A model generated the notes under the pieces. It worked only from the letters and a program-made list of their open reading frames with translations, did no database searches and was not told where the DNA came from. From Rhodospirillaceae bacterium (GTDB lineage Bacteria; Pseudomonadota; Alphaproteobacteria; UBA11136), in the NCBI GenBank assembly GCA_002686135.1, contig NZAO01000066.1, positions 13,709-20,354 on the forward strand: a DNA stretch of 6,646 bases, written 5' to 3'. Position 1 is the first letter of the stretch. Each line of letters opens with the position of its first letter. Position numbers and translations under genes: made by a program. Shown one piece after another: positions 1 through 5,273 of the stretch.

Positions 1-12
1 GTAGGGTCATTT

Positions 13-37
13 CTGGGGCAGCCCCCCCTGCCCCCAG
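13..37 (-). terminator. GC-rich hairpin downstream of the five-gene operon, possible terminator
   Basis: The arms ctggggcag (13-21) and ctgcccccag (28-37) pair with a single bulged base around a loop of six C. The hairpin begins 14 nt beyond the TAA stop of the last minus-strand gene, where a transcription terminator is expected. No T-tract follows it on the minus strand (the next bases read AAATGACC), so it is not a classical intrinsic terminator. It could be an RNA-stabilising 3' hairpin or a copy of a dispersed GC-rich intergenic repeat. Confidence 0.4.
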
Positions 38-50
38 CCCAAACCGCCTG

Positions 51-584
51 TTACTCTCCGTCATCCTGGCGCGTTAACTCAGCGCAGCCGGCAGTGCTCT
101 GTTCCCCGGCTTCCACGTAACAAGCGGTGATGGTGTCCGGCCCTAGAATCCGACCATGGTTGTACCCCTTGCTGTCGGAGGAAACCCAGTTGAAGGAGCG
201 GTTGCCGGGATAGATGATGCCGGAAAAATGCTTGGTGCCATCGACGTATGTGAAGTGGCCCTTAAAGCGGCGGTCCCGCTGTTCGGTGATGTGAATGGTT
301 TTCTCCCATTCTTTAAAGCCCTTCAAGTCAGATATGGTACGATTTGTCCCCGACCAGGTGCCGGTGAGCTCGGGGATGGGTCGTGACTCTTTCTGGTGAT
401 GGCGACCGCCCTGGTGTACGGGATTATAGCTGCCGTGCGCACCTTGGTGATGGGAGCCCCCGTGATGCCCTCTCCCGTGATGATTATGATGATGGCATGC
501 CCAGACAATGATCATGGAGAGAAGGATGACTGCATTGAACAGGGTCAACGCCCAGAGAATCTTTGTGCCAGTTTCTTTCTTCAT
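51..584 (-). CDS. Membrane-anchored periplasmic protein with His-rich linker, unknown function
   Basis: A 177-residue protein that I do not recognise as a named family. Residues about 8-29 form a hydrophobic segment that is either a signal anchor or an uncleaved signal. Cys30 follows it, but Trp at -2 makes a lipobox doubtful. Residues 31-63 are a low-complexity stretch with 13 His plus Gly, Ser and Gln, which could bind metal ions. From about residue 72 a compact domain begins with GTWSGT and continues with alternating polar and hydrophobic residues (RRFKGHF, FSGIIYPG, GRILGPD), suggesting a small beta-barrel or lipocalin-like fold. Cys155 and Cys167 could form a disulfide, which fits a periplasmic location. 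The ATG has a good ribosome site (GAGG, 8 nt upstream) and lies 19 nt after the lipoprotein gene, so it is probably the last gene of the operon. Being coding is well supported; function is unknown. Confidence 0.8.
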   Translation of the reverse strand: MKKETGTKILWALTLFNAVILLSMIIVWACHHHNHHGRGHHGGSHHQGAHGSYNPVHQGGRHHQKESRPIPELTGTWSGTNRTISDLKGFKEWEKTIHITEQRDRRFKGHFTYVDGTKHFSGIIYPGNRSFNWVSSDSKGYNHGRILGPDTITACYVEAGEQSTAGCAELTRQDDGE

Positions 585-603
585 AGCCTTTTCCTCATAG
601 TGC

Positions 604-1311
604 TCAGAATTTCTCTAGGACCTTCACGTAGTCACCACCGACGATACGGGGGTTTGACGAGGCTTCGTGATATTTTGATTTTACCAGCCCCACGCGGGGC
701 GTGAACCACTGGGTGGTTTCCACGGTGAGGTCAATGAAATCCTCCAGGGCATTTGGGGTCTTAACCCGCACCGAGGTCTCGCCCAAGCCCTTCACTTTAA
801 TACAGTTATTAAAGACCCCGGCAGGTACCTTTACTATCTCATCCATGCTTTCTATTTCGTATATTATCAGCATGGGTACGACTATTTCATTGTAATCACC
901 CTGGCCCATGTACTCGTGGAATAGATAGGACTGTTCCTCCTGAGTCCAGCGAGTTCCGGGCGTTAGGGGGTAGCCCAGCACGCGAGTGGGCTCCGACTCC
1001 CAGTTGAGGCCGCGACCGGGGCGGTTAGCAGCCACCCGCACCACGCCGTCATCGGTTTCCTTGTAGAAATAGACCTCACCGTTATGCAGGCGCCGGGGGG
1101 TCAATTTTTCCCCCTTCAGGTTACTGCTGGGTAAGTTGGTGACGAAGGACTTCTGGAGGGAGATTCCTTTAGCATTTTCTAGCGTTACTCCATAGGACCA
1201 GTCCCGCCCCCCCTCCAAGGGAAAGTAGATTGGATTACCCTCCAGGCATCCTCCTAAAGCCAGAGCAGCTAGGGCAACGGTGAAAAGATTTCTCTTTACC
1301 GATAATGCCAT
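604..1311 (-). CDS. Outer-membrane-type lipoprotein, TapB/DUF3108-like
   Basis: A 235-residue predicted lipoprotein. The signal peptide (Lys6, Arg7, then hydrophobic residues 9-20) ends in the lipobox LGGC with Cys22 as the lipidated residue. The residue after Cys is Leu and not Asp, so sorting to the outer membrane by Lol is expected. The mature part starts with YFPLEGGRDWSYG (about 29-41) and later has VPAGVFNNCIKVKG (about 162-175) and WFTPRVGLVKS (about 202-212). These three blocks recur in bacterial TapB/DUF3108-like envelope proteins, whose biochemical role is poorly defined. The assignment is from pattern memory. The start codon is ATG; the AGGGA that may serve as ribosome site overlaps the TAG stop of the preceding gene, suggesting translational coupling. 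It sits between a membrane protein and a His-rich envelope protein in the ExbB/ExbD-like operon and could be the outer-membrane partner of that complex (inference). Confidence 0.85.
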   Translation of the reverse strand: MALSVKRNLFTVALAALALGGCLEGNPIYFPLEGGRDWSYGVTLENAKGISLQKSFVTNLPSSNLKGEKLTPRRLHNGEVYFYKETDDGVVRVAANRPGRGLNWESEPTRVLGYPLTPGTRWTQEEQSYLFHEYMGQGDYNEIVVPMLIIYEIESMDEIVKVPAGVFNNCIKVKGLGETSVRVKTPNALEDFIDLTVETTQWFTPRVGLVKSKYHEASSNPRIVGGDYVKVLEKF

Positions 1312-1323
1312 CGTAAAACATCC

Positions 1324-1845
1324 CTACTTTTCTGGCAGGATCAGGGAGGGAAGATCGAAGAAATCTATATCCACGCTCTGGGCGGCGTAGCGCGAAAGAT
1401 CAAGATCGGAAATGGACTGGTCACCGAGATCGGAGCTTACCAGTTTCCCCATCTGCGGCACCCCGTCCTTGTCCTTGACCTTGGCCCGTACCAGCTTCTG
1501 GTGCAGGTTTTCCTCGTAGTCTATGCGGTAGGCGCGGGGCACCGACTGGCCCGCATTTTCCGACATGGAAGCCACCCACAGGTAAATGGCGCCTTCGGAA
1601 AGGGTGATCTTGTCGGGCTCGTAAACCTGGACGCCCACCAGGCGGAATTCCTCGGGCAGAGACTGGTTCGTGGGCCAGCCCAGCAACGCCATCAGCGACT
1701 GGTAGCCTAAAACGTAGAAGGCGGAGACCACCACCACGGCCGCCGCCTTCACCGACCAGTGGAAGGAGGTGTAGAGATTCAATGACAGCAGCAATACCGC
1801 CAGAATTAGAAAACAGAAAACAAGGCCAAAAACGACTACGGACAC
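1324..1845 (-). CDS. Two-helix inner-membrane protein of unknown function
   Basis: A 173-residue protein starting with GTG; the choice of start rests on the strong GGGGAG site 6 nt upstream. Two hydrophobic helices (about 4-25 and 33-55) form a hairpin, followed by a soluble domain of about 115 residues. That domain contains the blocks GWPTN, LPEEF, EPDK, GAIYLWV and PRAYRIDY, which look like a conserved uncharacterised family of alphaproteobacteria, though I cannot name an entry. With both helices spanning the membrane, the N- and C-termini lie on the same side, and the soluble domain is probably cytoplasmic given Lys33 and few charges around the first helix (weak inference). It lies 22 nt after the ExbD-like gene and 12 nt before the lipoprotein gene, so it very likely belongs to the same operon and may be an accessory subunit of the ExbB/ExbD-like complex. 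Confidence 0.8.
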   Translation of the reverse strand: MSVVVFGLVFCFLILAVLLLSLNLYTSFHWSVKAAAVVVVSAFYVLGYQSLMALLGWPTNQSLPEEFRLVGVQVYEPDKITLSEGAIYLWVASMSENAGQSVPRAYRIDYEENLHQKLVRAKVKDKDGVPQMGKLVSSDLGDQSISDLDLSRYAAQSVDIDFFDLPSLILPEK

Positions 1846-1867
1846 CTCTTTCTCCCCTTTTTACACA

Positions 1868-2470
1868 TTATTTGATGGTAACGATTTGTTTCGGTAGGGA
1901 ATTGGTCCCCCAGACGTCGCCGTTGGCGGCCACCTTGAAACGCACCGCCGTTTTCTCCTCGCCCTTCTGGGCCAGGGTCAGCGTTTTATAGTAGACCACT
2001 TCGAGAAACGGATTGATCTTTTCCACCTTCACCGTCACATCCACCGGTTGGTCGGTTTCCGAGGCGTAATAGTGGACATTGACCACGTATTCCCCGGCGA
2101 CGATGCCACGCATGGTGACGATTTCCTGGTTGAGCGGGTTGGTGACGGTCTCGCCGTCGATTTCAAGGGTATCGTTGAGCGCGCCACGGTCGTCGCGGTC
2201 GAGATGCAGCAGCCCGGCCTCGGGGTTGCGGAACCAGAGCAGGTCGCCCCTGGGACTTTCCATCCATACGTCTACATCGTCGGGGCTGCCGTCGGGCCAG
2301 GCGATGGAGATGATGTATTCAGCCTTGAGGTTGATGATCCCTTCCTTGGCGATGGGATTCATGAACATGATGGCCACCAGAAAAAGGAAGGTAAACCCCA
2401 GAAGCGCGTTGAAGAGAAGATCGGTGAAGGGGTCCGTGCGATACCCCCGGCGCGCCTTGACGCTGGTCAT
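1868..2470 (-). CDS. ExbD/TolR-like membrane anchor fused to a DUF2135/pre-peptidase-like periplasmic domain
   Basis: A 200-residue single-pass protein. Residues 13-37 (DPFTDLLFNALLGFTFLFLVAIMFM) match the ExbD/TolR/MotB pattern: a short cytoplasmic tail, then a helix with an Asp near its start. Asp17 falls where ExbD family members carry the essential proton-accepting Asp (Asp25 in E. coli ExbD). The periplasmic part differs from ExbD. Residues about 50-150 include SIAWPDGSPDDVDVWMESPRG and GEYVVNVHYYAS, which resemble the DxDxxxxxPxG and GxYxVxVxYY signatures of DUF2135 and bacterial pre-peptidase beta-sandwich domains. No ExbD-type C-terminal fold, OmpA-like peptidoglycan-binding motif or TonB box is visible. 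The ATG overlaps the stop of the ExbB-like gene (ATGA) and has a strong GGGGAGG site, so the two subunits are translationally coupled. The stator role is inferred from family features; the ligand of the periplasmic domain is unknown. Confidence 0.82.
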   Translation of the reverse strand: MTSVKARRGYRTDPFTDLLFNALLGFTFLFLVAIMFMNPIAKEGIINLKAEYIISIAWPDGSPDDVDVWMESPRGDLLWFRNPEAGLLHLDRDDRGALNDTLEIDGETVTNPLNQEIVTMRGIVAGEYVVNVHYYASETDQPVDVTVKVEKINPFLEVVYYKTLTLAQKGEEKTAVRFKVAANGDVWGTNSLPKQIVTIK

Positions 2471-3309
2471 TTCACTTTGCCTCCCCTGCCCTCGCCCGTG
2501 CCGCCCATCCGCGGCGTCACCTGGACCTCGGAAATGCGTACCATCATGGCCACCAGGCTTTCGGTGCCGCGGTCGAGAAAGTGGTATTGCAGGCCCAATA
2601 ACGCCCCGCAGATGAGCCCGGTGAGCGTGGTATAGAGCGCCACTCCCATGCCGCCGCTCATATGGGTGAGGATGTCCTGCATGACGCTGGCGTCGATGGC
2701 GCTGACGTTGGAGACCGAAGACAGCATGATGATAAAGCCCACCACCGTGCCAAGAAGGCCGATCTTAAGCACCAGGTCGGACAGGAACCAGCCGATTTCC
2801 GAACTGTTCTTGAGGTCCTTTTCATAGGATTCCAGGAGCCCTAGGGTATCCCTGCTGGCGGCATCTCCTTCTCTCTTGCGGGTGGGCGGGCGCGAAGACA
2901 TCTTCATGAGATCGGCGATATAGTCGCTCATCACGCAGGACGGCAGGATGGTCTTACTGCCCAGAACCACGCCCTCCCTCTTTTTGGCGAGTTTGCCCTC
3001 GGCGCCGTTTTCAAGAATTTCGCCGATGCGGCGGGTGAGGTTGATTTCCCTGGAGACGCGAAAGGTCTGTATGGCGCAGTGAAGGGTGGTGCCCACAAAC
3101 AGAAGCAGGATGAAGAGGGAGAGGAAGCTCTTGTCGCTGGAGAAAAGCAGGCCCAGCAACCCGAGACGCCAGATCAGAAAACAGGTGAAAGTCAGAGCCC
3201 CGGCAAAGATCATCCATTTCAAGAATAGGCGGTGATCTTCAGCCGCGCCGGAGGTTTTTGCCTGCTTCCATAATGCGGCAAACAGGCCCCCTTTAAAACG
3301 GCGTGTCAT
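2467..3309 (-). CDS. MotA/TolQ/ExbB proton-channel family protein
   Basis: A 280-residue polytopic inner-membrane protein. Helices are predicted at about 31-53, 61-80, 178-197 and 220-242, with a cytoplasmic loop of roughly 95 residues between the second and third, as in MotA/ExbB channels. The family signature blocks are IGLLGTVVGFI (183-193) and GMGVALYTTLTGLICGALLG (220-239). Thr188 and Thr228 fall on the channel-lining threonines of ExbB (Thr148 and Thr181 in E. coli). The ExbB glutamate (Glu176) is replaced by Val223, which is more MotA-like. Members of this family pass protons down the membrane gradient to drive a partner stator or transducer. The start at 3309 is chosen for its GAGGTGAT ribosome site; an upstream in-frame TTG at 3396 would add 29 residues that look non-membrane and would cover the predicted promoter. 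First gene of the operon, overlapping the ExbD-like gene by 4 nt. Function and partner are not determined from sequence alone. Confidence 0.88.
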   Translation of the reverse strand: MTRRFKGGLFAALWKQAKTSGAAEDHRLFLKWMIFAGALTFTCFLIWRLGLLGLLFSSDKSFLSLFILLLFVGTTLHCAIQTFRVSREINLTRRIGEILENGAEGKLAKKREGVVLGSKTILPSCVMSDYIADLMKMSSRPPTRKREGDAASRDTLGLLESYEKDLKNSSEIGWFLSDLVLKIGLLGTVVGFIIMLSSVSNVSAIDASVMQDILTHMSGGMGVALYTTLTGLICGALLGLQYHFLDRGTESLVAMMVRISEVQVTPRMGGTGEGRGGKVK

Positions 3310-3312
3310 GTC

Positions 3313-3321
3313 ATCACCTCT
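3313..3321 (-). promoter_or_regulatory. Ribosome binding site that fixes the start of the ExbB-like gene
   Basis: On the minus strand this reads AGAGGTGAT, an 8-base match (GAGGTGAT) to the complement of the 16S rRNA 3' end. It lies 3 nt before the ATG at 3309, with GAGG 7 nt from it. This selects the 280-residue product over the longer version starting with TTG at 3396. Confidence 0.75.
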
Positions 3322-3341
3322 TCTTCCATCGGGTCTCCATG

Positions 3342-3419
3342 TATCAAGGAAAACGGGCGGATTATCAAGCCATAAGCAGCGGCGATCAATGGACAACGGG
3401 CTTACTATGATTTATCAAG
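3342..3419 (+). repeat. Three direct copies of TATCAAG in the divergent intergenic region
   Basis: Exact TATCAAG heptamers occur at 3342-3348, 3363-3369 and 3413-3419. The first two are 21 bp apart, about two helical turns, and the second overlaps the -10 box of the predicted minus-strand promoter. The third lies just before the mazG start codon. This might be an operator array serving both divergent units, but in a 113-bp AT-richer region chance cannot be excluded. Confidence 0.3.
3361..3389 (-). promoter_or_regulatory. Predicted sigma70-type promoter of the five-gene operon
   Basis: On the minus strand a -35 box TTGATC (3384-3389, 4 of 6 matches) and a -10 box GATAAT (3361-3366, 5 of 6) are separated by exactly 17 nt. 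Transcription would start near 3354, giving a leader of about 45 nt before the ATG at 3309 that includes the ribosome site. It lies in the 113-nt gap between divergent genes. One TATCAAG repeat overlaps the -10 box, so a regulator binding there could act as a repressor (speculative). Confidence 0.5.
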
Positions 3420-3422
3420 GCC

Positions 3423-4331
3423 ATGATCCTGTTATCGGCTCCCAACGCAGTTGAATCCATGGCCGCAGCCAAAAAACAAACCGCCTCCGAGACGGAGACG
3501 CCACCCGGGACAACTCCGGAGACGCGAGAGGCGCCTCCCCTCGACCGTTTGCTCCAAATCATGGAACGCCTGCGCGATCCCAAGACGGGGTGCCCCTGGG
3601 ACAAGGAACAGACCTTCCACACTATCGCCCCCTATACCATCGAGGAAGCCTATGAGGTGGCCGAGGCCATCGAGGAAGGCGACATGGCGGCGCTCAAGGA
3701 GGAACTGGGAGACCTGTTGTTCCAGGTGGCGTTTTACGCCGAGATGGGCCGCGAGGGTGGGCATTTCGACTTCCACACCATCACCGAGGCCATCGCCGAC
3801 AAGATGACCCGCCGCCATCCCCACGTGTTCGAGGACATGACCTATGATACGGCGCAAGACCGCATTGATGCCTGGGAGGAAGAGAAATCGGCGGAACGCC
3901 ACGCCAAGTCCGGCCGCAAGGGCGGGGATGCCAGTATTCTCGACGACGTGCCTTCCGCCCTGCCCGCCCTGCTGCGCTCGGACAAGCTCCAGAAACGGGC
4001 GGCGCGGGTGGGTTTCGACTGGCCCCAGGCGGCCCAGGTTCTGGACAAGATCGAGGAGGAAATAGCCGAGCTTCGCGCCGAGATCGATGACAAGGGTGAA
4101 CTCGCGCGCCAGAAAGACGAGATCGGCGACCTTTTCTTCGCCCTCGCCAATCTGGCGCGACACTTGAAGATAGATCCCGAATCCGCCCTACGCCACACCA
4201 ACGCCAAATTCGAGCACCGTTTCCGCAAGATCGAGACCTGGCTCACCGAGGCCGGGCGCAGCCCCAATGAGGCCAGCCTTGAGGAAATGGAGGCGCTGTG
4301 GGTGCGGGCCAAGGAGGAGGAACGGAGCTAG
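3423..4331 (+). CDS. mazG: Nucleoside triphosphate pyrophosphohydrolase MazG
   Basis: A 302-residue cytoplasmic enzyme that hydrolyses NTPs and dNTPs to the monophosphate and pyrophosphate, cleaning aberrant nucleotides from the pool and, in E. coli, modulating ppGpp-related survival. It has both MazG domains. In the N-terminal one RDPKTGCPWDKEQTF (51-65) precedes the metal-binding EExxE...ExxD motif (Glu74, Glu75, Glu78, Glu94, Asp97). The C-terminal domain repeats it at Glu212, Glu213, Glu216, Glu233, Asp236. The helix FDWPQAAQVLDKIEEE (198-213) is typical of the second domain. It is longer than E. coli MazG (263 residues) because of about 38 low-complexity Ala/Thr/Pro/Glu residues at the N terminus. 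The start is uncertain: ATG 3423 is the first possible (a TGA lies at 3408 in frame) but AAGG is only 2 nt away; ATG 3459 has no clear ribosome site. A weak -10-like TATGAT sits at 3406. It is followed 3 nt later by a dehydrogenase gene, so the two are probably co-transcribed. Confidence 0.93.
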   Translation: MILLSAPNAVESMAAAKKQTASETETPPGTTPETREAPPLDRLLQIMERLRDPKTGCPWDKEQTFHTIAPYTIEEAYEVAEAIEEGDMAALKEELGDLLFQVAFYAEMGREGGHFDFHTITEAIADKMTRRHPHVFEDMTYDTAQDRIDAWEEEKSAERHAKSGRKGGDASILDDVPSALPALLRSDKLQKRAARVGFDWPQAAQVLDKIEEEIAELRAEIDDKGELARQKDEIGDLFFALANLARHLKIDPESALRHTNAKFEHRFRKIETWLTEAGRSPNEASLEEMEALWVRAKEEERS

Positions 4332-4334
4332 GCC

Positions 4335-5228
4335 ATGCCCCATCCCACAACCGCCTTTATCGGACTCGGCACCATGGGCTATCCCATGGCCGGCCACCTG
4401 GCCAAGGCCGGGCACAAGGTCACGGTCTTCAACCGCACCGACGCGCGGGCTGAAGCCTGGTGTGGGAACCATGGCGGAGAACGGGCCGGGACCCCGGCGG
4501 AAGCGGCCTCAGGAGCCGATGCGGTCTTTATATGTGTGGGCAATGACGAGGATGTGCGCGCCGTGGCGCTGGGTGACGAAGGGGCGCTGGCGGGCATGGC
4601 GGCAGGTGCGGTTCTGGTGGACCACAGCACGGTCTCGGCACATCTGGCGCGGGAACTGGCGGACGCCGCCCTGGCCCGCAACGTAGGATTCCTCGATGCC
4701 CCGGTTTCCGGGGGCCAGGCCGGGGCCGAGAACGGCGCGCTCACCATCATGGTGGGTGGCGAGGAAGCGGTCTTCGAACGCGCCGCCCCGGTCATGGACG
4801 CCTATGCCAACGCCGTTACCCTGATGGGACCGGTGGGGAGTGGCCAGCTCACCAAGATGGTCAACCAGATTACCGTGGCCGGGCTCATTGAGGCCCTGGC
4901 CGAGGGGCTGGCCTTCGCCGTCAATGCCGGGCTCGACGCCAAGAAAGTGGCGGACGTGATCTCCAAGGGCGCGGCGGCGTCCTGGCAGATGGAGAACCGG
5001 GCCGGCACCATGCTCGATGGTGAGTTCGATTTCGGTTTCGCCGTGGACTGGATGCTCAAGGATCTGGATATCTGTCTCGAGGAAGCCAGGCGCAACGGTT
5101 CGGAACTGCCCGTGACCGAACTGGTCAACCGCTTCTATAAGGAAATCCAGAAGGCAGGCGGCGGGCGCAGGGACACCTCAAGCCTGATCGGGCGGCTGCC
5201 CTGCAGCGATAGCGCGAAACGGACATGA
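4335..5228 (+). CDS. NAD(P)-dependent beta-hydroxyacid dehydrogenase, 3-hydroxyisobutyrate dehydrogenase family
   Basis: A 297-residue cytoplasmic oxidoreductase that should oxidise or reduce a small beta-hydroxyacid (3-hydroxyisobutyrate, tartronate semialdehyde/glycerate, succinic semialdehyde or similar). The Rossmann nucleotide-binding motif GLGTMG is at residues 10-15, followed by VFNRT (31-35); the Asn-Arg at the end of strand two suggests preference for NADP over NAD. The substrate-binding block DAPVSGGQAGAENG spans 121-134. Lys174 in GSGQLTKMVNQ is the catalytic lysine, with Asn177 beside it, and Lys242 in MLKDLD belongs to the conserved C-terminal helical domain. The length is normal (about 290-300). 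The C-terminal 15 residues (LPCSDSAKRT and before) are poorly conserved. The ATG is 3 nt after the mazG stop, with GGAG 7 nt upstream inside the end of mazG, indicating translational coupling. The exact substrate cannot be told from sequence; GLYR/GarR and MmsB are the nearest possibilities. Confidence 0.9.
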   Translation: MPHPTTAFIGLGTMGYPMAGHLAKAGHKVTVFNRTDARAEAWCGNHGGERAGTPAEAASGADAVFICVGNDEDVRAVALGDEGALAGMAAGAVLVDHSTVSAHLARELADAALARNVGFLDAPVSGGQAGAENGALTIMVGGEEAVFERAAPVMDAYANAVTLMGPVGSGQLTKMVNQITVAGLIEALAEGLAFAVNAGLDAKKVADVISKGAAASWQMENRAGTMLDGEFDFGFAVDWMLKDLDICLEEARRNGSELPVTELVNRFYKEIQKAGGGRRDTSSLIGRLPCSDSAKRT

Positions 5229-5239
5229 CGGAACTGTGG

Positions 5240-5273
5240 CCAGCCGTGCTGGTGGGGTGGAGAAATCCCCCTC
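5240..5273. terminator. Two small hairpins in the convergent gap, weak terminator candidates
   Basis: The 45-nt gap between the dehydrogenase stop and the opposing barrel gene holds a perfect 5-bp stem ccagc/gctgg with a cgt loop (5240-5252). Next to it is a GC-rich stem (5254-5261 with 5266-5273) closed by a GAAA tetraloop, with one mismatch and one G-T pair. Neither is followed by a T-tract on either strand. A shared bidirectional stop site is plausible from the position, but the structures are short. Confidence 0.3.

Noticed and set aside
494..497. Cys30 of the His-rich protein as a lipobox cysteine
   Set aside because: Trp at -2 is atypical for signal peptidase II; an uncleaved membrane anchor is the simpler reading.
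396..704. Plus-strand open frame of 102 codons
   Set aside because: It is antisense to the His-rich protein gene and the end of the lipoprotein gene, and its Met-rich start is the reverse complement of His codons.
2048..2635. Plus-strand open frames (up to 195 codons) opposite the ExbD-like and ExbB-like genes
   Set aside because: They are shadows of two well-supported minus-strand genes with strong ribosome sites; their translations show no domain or membrane pattern.
51..3309. Zorya-type anti-phage defence (ZorAB plus effectors)
   Set aside because: The first two genes share the channel/stator theme, but ZorB has an OmpA-like peptidoglycan-binding domain, ZorA a long cytoplasmic coiled tail, and cytoplasmic helicase/nuclease partners follow. 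None of these is present.
3310..3396. N-terminal extension of the ExbB-like protein from a TTG codon at 3396
   Set aside because: The ATG at 3309 has a near-perfect ribosome site, and the extension would overlap the predicted promoter and adds no recognisable sequence.
3432..4163. Long minus-strand open frame (243 codons) opposite mazG
   Set aside because: It is antisense to the clearly recognisable mazG, has no family resemblance, and long antisense frames are expected in G+C-rich coding DNA.
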